From contig NZ_JACKXE010000001.1 of NCBI RefSeq assembly GCF_014212315.1, forward strand, positions 3,940,369 to 4,004,368: a stretch of DNA of 64,000 bases. The letters are read 5' to 3'. Below the pieces are notes generated by a model. That model was not told the origin of the DNA. It saw nothing but the letters and a program-made list of their open reading frames with translations, and ran no database searches. Origin of the DNA: Nocardioides luti. GTDB taxonomy: Bacteria > Actinomycetota > Actinomycetes > Propionibacteriales > Nocardioidaceae. A program made the translations under genes and the position numbers. This document shows positions 59,494-64,000 of this stretch, piece by piece; the stretch's first letter is position 1; every line of letters begins with the position of its first letter.

Positions 59494-61013
59494 GTCCCGG
59501 TGTCCGCGTCGTAGGTCAGCTGCAGGCTGACCTGGTCCTCGGTCGTGGAGCCGTCCGTCTTCGTGTAGGTCACGCCGTAGCTGACCGTGAGCGTCTTCGG
59601 GTTGGCCTGCACCGTGCCGACCGAGGCGCTGGCGATGGTGCTCCAGAAGCCGTCGTAGCCCGCGTAGCCCCTGCTGGCGGCCTGGAAGGACGGCGTCAGC
59701 ATCTCGAAGGCGGTGCGCCGGTCGGTGGGCGCCGTCGCCAGGTAGTTCGTGATGAACTCCTGCATCCCGGCGCGCGTCGGCCCGGCCGGCTCCGCGCTGG
59801 TCGACTCGGACGGCGACCCGGACCCGGAGCCCGAGCTGGTCGGCTCGGGGGCGACGTCGTCGCTGGGGTCGTTGCCGCCGTTCCCGCCCGTGAGCAGGGC
59901 GAAGGCGACCAGCAGGGCGAAGACGACCAGGGCGACGACGACCACGATCGTCGCGGCACCGGGGCGACGCCGACCGGTGCCGGTCGGAGCCGGAGCGGGC
60001 GCGACGGTGGTCGGCGCGGGCGCAGGAGCCGGCGCGGGGCTCGCCGCCGCGGTCGCGGCGACCGTCGGCTCCGGGCGCGGGGCCCGGGGGACCGTCGGCT
60101 CCACCGGGGCGGACGTAGCCGCGCGCACCGGTGGGACGGCAACGGGGAGCACCTGGGTGCCGGCCGCGTCACCGGCAGCGCTGCCGGCCGCGACCGTGGT
60201 GGTCGGCTCCGGGTGCAGCACGGTGCCGCTGGGGCCGGCCGCGAGGAACCGCTGCACCTCGGCCATCGTCCAGCGGTCGGCGGGGTCACGGGTCATCGTC
60301 GCCTCGAGCAGCGGGGCCAGCCAGGCGGCCCCGTCGAGACGCGGCGGCTCCTCGTGCACGATCCGGTAGAGCGCCCCCATGAGGTTGTCGCCCACCTCGT
60401 ACGGCGGGTGGCCGGCCAGCGCGTGGAAGAGCGTGGCGCCCAGCGACCAGACGTCGCTGGCGTCCGTGGCGCTCTGCCCGGAGGCGACCTCGGGGGCCAG
60501 GTAGGCGGGGGAGCCGGTGACGAGCCCGGTCTGGGTCAGGGACGCGTCCGCCTCGGCGCGGGCGATCCCGAAGTCCGACAGCTTCACCTGGCCGCGCGGG
60601 GTGACGAGGATGTTCGACGGCTTCACGTCGCGGTGCACGATGCCGGCCGCGTGCGCGGCGGCCAGCGCGTCGGCGGCCTGGGCCACCAGCGGCGAAGCCT
60701 CGTCCGGGGACAGCGCCCCGTCGCGCTTGACGAGCTCGGAGAGCGTGACGCCCTCGACGTACTCCATCACCAGCCACTGCTGGTCGTCCTCGAGCACCAG
60801 GTCGAAGACCGCGACCACGTGGGGGTGGTTGAGCCGGGCGGCGAGGCGGGCCTCGCGCTCGGCACGCTCGAGGTCGGGCTCGCTGCCACCGGGCATCATG
60901 CCGATGCGCTTGAGCGCGACCTCGCGCCCGAGCACCTCGTCCTGCCCGAGCCACACGGCGCCCATGCCGCCGCGGCCGATCTCCCGGTCGAGCGTGTACC
61001 TGCCAGCGATCAC
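59469..61013 (-). CDS. Transmembrane Ser/Thr protein kinase with short ectodomain
   Basis: The 514-residue protein starts at GTG 61013. The kinase domain covers about 1-258, with GRGGMGAV at 13-20, Lys35, HRDVKPSN at 127-134 and DFG at 147-149. A Pro/Ala-rich segment leads to a membrane helix at about 353-375. The outer part of about 140 residues has no PASTA repeats; it begins with a Ser/Gly/Glu linker and ends in a small alpha/beta domain (TRAGMQEFITNYLATAPTDR) resembling NTF2-like ligand-binding folds. It would sense an external signal and phosphorylate cytoplasmic targets. Confidence 0.93.
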   Translation of the reverse strand: MIAGRYTLDREIGRGGMGAVWLGQDEVLGREVALKRIGMMPGGSEPDLERAEREARLAARLNHPHVVAVFDLVLEDDQQWLVMEYVEGVTLSELVKRDGALSPDEASPLVAQAADALAAAHAAGIVHRDVKPSNILVTPRGQVKLSDFGIARAEADASLTQTGLVTGSPAYLAPEVASGQSATDASDVWSLGATLFHALAGHPPYEVGDNLMGALYRIVHEEPPRLDGAAWLAPLLEATMTRDPADRWTMAEVQRFLAAGPSGTVLHPEPTTTVAAGSAAGDAAGTQVLPVAVPPVRAATSAPVEPTVPRAPRPEPTVAATAAASPAPAPAPAPTTVAPAPAPTGTGRRRPGAATIVVVVALVVFALLVAFALLTGGNGGNDPSDDVAPEPTSSGSGSGSPSESTSAEPAGPTRAGMQEFITNYLATAPTDRRTAFEMLTPSFQAASRGYAGYDGFWSTIASASVGTVQANPKTLTVSYGVTYTKTDGSTTEDQVSLQLTYDADTGTYLIDGEG

Positions 61014-61144
61014 GTGTCTGCGTCCTCCTCAGGGCCGCCGCCCAGACTAGGCGACCGCGCCCGGGAACCCGGTGGGCGTCTGGTCGCGCGATGGGGCAGG
61101 CTTGTCCCCGACCGCCCGTACCCACCTGAACCGGAAGGCACCCC

Positions 61145-62412
<1,268 letters not shown>

Positions 62413-62416
<4 letters not shown>

Positions 62417-63468
62417 CCGTGACGGGCGGGCGGTGGCGCGAGGCGCTGGAGCAGCGCGCCCGAGACGTCCTGCCCGCCCCGGTGCTGGAGTACGTCCTCC
62501 AGGGAGCCCGGGAGTCGGTGACGACCGCCGAGTCGACCCGCACCTGGGCGTCCGCACGCTTCCGCCCGTACGTGCTGCGCGACGTGACCGAGCCGGACCT
62601 GTCCGTCACCGTCCTCGGCCACCGCCTCGAGGTGCCCTGGGGGGTCGCGCCCACCACCCTGCAGCGTGCGGTCCACCCCGAGGGCGAGGTCGCCATGGCC
62701 CGCGCCACGGCGGCGGCCGGATCGATGATGGTGGTCTCCAGCAACGCGGGCACGCCGTTCACCGCGATCGCCGAGAGCGGCGTGCACTGGTGGCTGCAGG
62801 CCTACCTGCCGGCGGACCGCACCCTGGCCGAGCCGATGCTGGCCCGTGCGGTCGAGGCGGGCGCGCGCGCCGTCGTGCTCACCGTGGACACCCCGGTCGT
62901 CGGCACGAAGTACTCCGCGGGGCCCTCGGTCTGGGAGACCGTCGACCCCGGCATCGTCCGGGTGAACCTCGACGAGGACTACGACCGCCTGCCCGGCGCC
63001 GAGAAGGCGCTGGACCTGGGGCCGCACGACATCGGCTGGCTCGCGGAGATCACCGGGCTCCCCGTCGTGGTGAAGGGCGTGCTCCGGGGTGACGACGCAC
63101 GGCGCTGCGTGCAGGCCGGGGCCGCAGCCGTGTGGGTCTCCAACCACGGGGGACGCCAGCTCGACCGCGCCGCCCCGACGGCCGCCTGCCTGCCCGACGT
63201 CGTCGCGGCCGTGGGCGAGGACGCCGAGGTGTACGTCGACGGGGGAGTGCGCAGTGGGCTGGACCTGCTCGCGGCCCTCGCCCTCGGGGCCGACGCCGTC
63301 TTCCTCGGCCGGCTCCCGCTGCTGGCCCTGGTCGACGGGGCCGACGGCGTCGCCGCCCTGCACGCGACGCTGCGCGAGGAGACCCGCGAGGCGCTCCGCC
63401 TGGCCGGCTGCCGGACCGTCGTCGACACGCACGGGATCGTGCTCGCCGACCGCGGTAACCACCTCTGA
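62413..63468 (+). CDS. FMN-dependent alpha-hydroxy-acid oxidizing protein
   Basis: The 351-residue protein starts at GTG 62413 (GTGA overlap with tyrS). The TIM barrel shows VAPTTLQRAVHPEGE near residue 80, WWLQAYLPADR, VVKGVLRGDDAR with the FMN-contacting Lys, VSNHGGRQLDRA with the catalytic His and Arg, and VDGGVRSGLDLLAALALG at the phosphate site. Family members oxidise L-lactate, glycolate, mandelate or similar acids. It could use O2 or the respiratory chain; no membrane segment is seen. The substrate is unknown. Confidence 0.9.
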
Positions 63469-63510
63469 CCTGCGCAAACGTGAATGTGGCCCGGGTCACG
63501 TCGTGTCGAT

Positions 63511-63539
63511 TTGATCGATGCCTCGACCTCCCCTAATGT
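63511..63539 (+). promoter_or_regulatory. rRNA operon promoter P1
   Basis: TTGATC (63511-63516) and TAATGT (63534-63539) are separated by 17 bases. Seven bases after it comes a GTCGCCA-containing segment that recurs after P2, so the two promoters look duplicated. Confidence 0.65.
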
Positions 63540-63714
63540 TCTCCGAGTCGCCAGGGAGCGGCGGGCAGCAAGATCGAGAGATCGGGCGGCCGGCCCCCGA
63601 CGACCACCCCCCACCATCGCAGCAAGATCCCCGCGATCGAGTGCGCTCCACCAGAGCCTCTCCTGAGCGAGTTTCACTGTGGTGCGCCCGGGGTGAGGGA
63701 TGAAAAGCTTCGAA

Positions 63715-63743
63715 TTGCGAAGCGGAATTCAACCCGCTAAGGT
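63715..63743 (+). promoter_or_regulatory. rRNA operon promoter P2
   Basis: TTGCGA (63715-63720) and TAAGGT (63738-63743) are separated by 17 bases. The downstream AAGTCGCCACCGAGCG closely matches the sequence after P1 (GAGTCGCCAGGGAGCG). It lies nearest the leader RNA. Confidence 0.65.
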
Positions 63744-63800
63744 TTACCAAGTCGCCACCGAGCGAAAGTCCGAATAGGGCCTGAAGCGGTGCGTGCCTGA

Positions 63801-64000
63801 TTCTTGAGAACTCAACAGTGTGTCATAGTCGACGAATTAGTTTGTTATGCCCCGTCGATCATTGCTTTCGCAGCTCCTTTGGGGTTGTGGTGGTGGTGGT
63901 TGATGGTTTCTTTGGTAAGACAATGATTCTGGCAAAATTTTGTCAGGGTTTTGTTCTTGTCAGGGGCATCTCTTTTTCCGCAGTCGCCTTTGGGTGGTTG
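63801..64000 (+). other. rRNA operon leader (5' part; 16S lies beyond the edge)
   Basis: TTCTTGAGAACTCAACAG (63801-63818) followed by TGTGTC is the leader sequence seen just upstream of 16S genes in actinobacteria, near the antitermination and RNase III processing sites. After it the DNA becomes T- and G-rich and far less GC-rich than the rest of the window, with an imperfect 18-bp palindrome around 63929-63946. The 16S start is not in the window. The 63469-63800 stretch before it holds the two promoters and no gene. Confidence 0.75.

Noticed and set aside
63469..64000. 16S rRNA gene start
   Set aside because: The conserved first bases of 16S (an AGAGTTTGATC-type sequence) are not seen before the right edge; only promoters and leader are in view.

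Overview
The window is chromosomal DNA of a very high-GC actinobacterium, most likely Nocardioides or a close relative in the Nocardioidaceae. The grounds are strong GC bias at third codon positions, many GTG starts and GTGA/ATGA gene overlaps, actinobacterial protein types (SigE-family sigma factors paired with single-pass membrane proteins, MASE1 and hybrid kinases, an LAxTG sorting signal, paired-GNAT proteins), and a housekeeping order seen in this group: leuA, recO, uppS, zur/znu, glyS, dusB, dgt, dnaG, tRNA-Asn, tyrS and then an rRNA operon. I see no prophage, insertion sequence, CRISPR array or toxin-antitoxin locus. The only clear mobile element is an intein inside dnaG.

Left part (1-11.9 kb): a truncated VOC-fold gene, a short-chain dehydrogenase, two tandem septum-formation-like lipoproteins, a large secreted DUF11 protein, a flavodoxin-like protein, a four-copy 51-bp palindromic repeat, a maltose-type acetyltransferase, a YihY/BrkB membrane protein, an SRPBCC protein, a phytoene-dehydrogenase-like flavoprotein and a two-domain acetyltransferase. 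Middle part (11.9-31 kb): leuA behind a Leu-rich leader peptide and attenuator, an SGNH hydrolase, an 86-bp imperfect palindrome, a secreted penicillin-acylase homologue, a MASE1-PAS histidine kinase, recO-uppS, a SigE-type sigma factor with a membrane partner, a second PAS kinase, and a zinc-uptake operon znuA-znuC-znuB-zur reading leftwards from two Zur boxes.

Housekeeping part (31-43.6 kb): glyS, a lipoprotein, dusB, a secreted peptidase-like protein, a second sigma factor/membrane partner pair, dgt, a 2-hydroxyacid dehydrogenase, and dnaG carrying an in-frame 313-residue LAGLIDADG intein inside its CHC2 zinc finger, then a small co-transcribed gene and tRNA-Asn. Right part (43.6-64 kb): an LATTG-anchored surface protein, a secreted alpha/beta hydrolase, a GNAT-APH gene pair, a three-gene flavin redox operon (ferric-reductase-like protein, FMN-binding protein, ApbE flavin transferase), a CAU-anticodon tRNA, an OhrR-type MarR regulator divergent from an ECF sigma gene with a strong shared palindrome, a PKD-domain secreted protein, a BarA-like hybrid kinase, a cytochrome P450 with a KstR-like site at its start, a Ser/Thr kinase, tyrS, an FMN-dependent hydroxyacid oxidase, and tandem promoters plus the leader of an rRNA operon whose 16S gene begins beyond the right edge.

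Functional links visible from gene order: zinc uptake and its repressor form one operon; ApbE sits directly behind its probable flavinylation substrate; sigma factor genes overlap the genes of their likely membrane regulators; and maturation of the replication primase, including its zinc site, depends on intein splicing.
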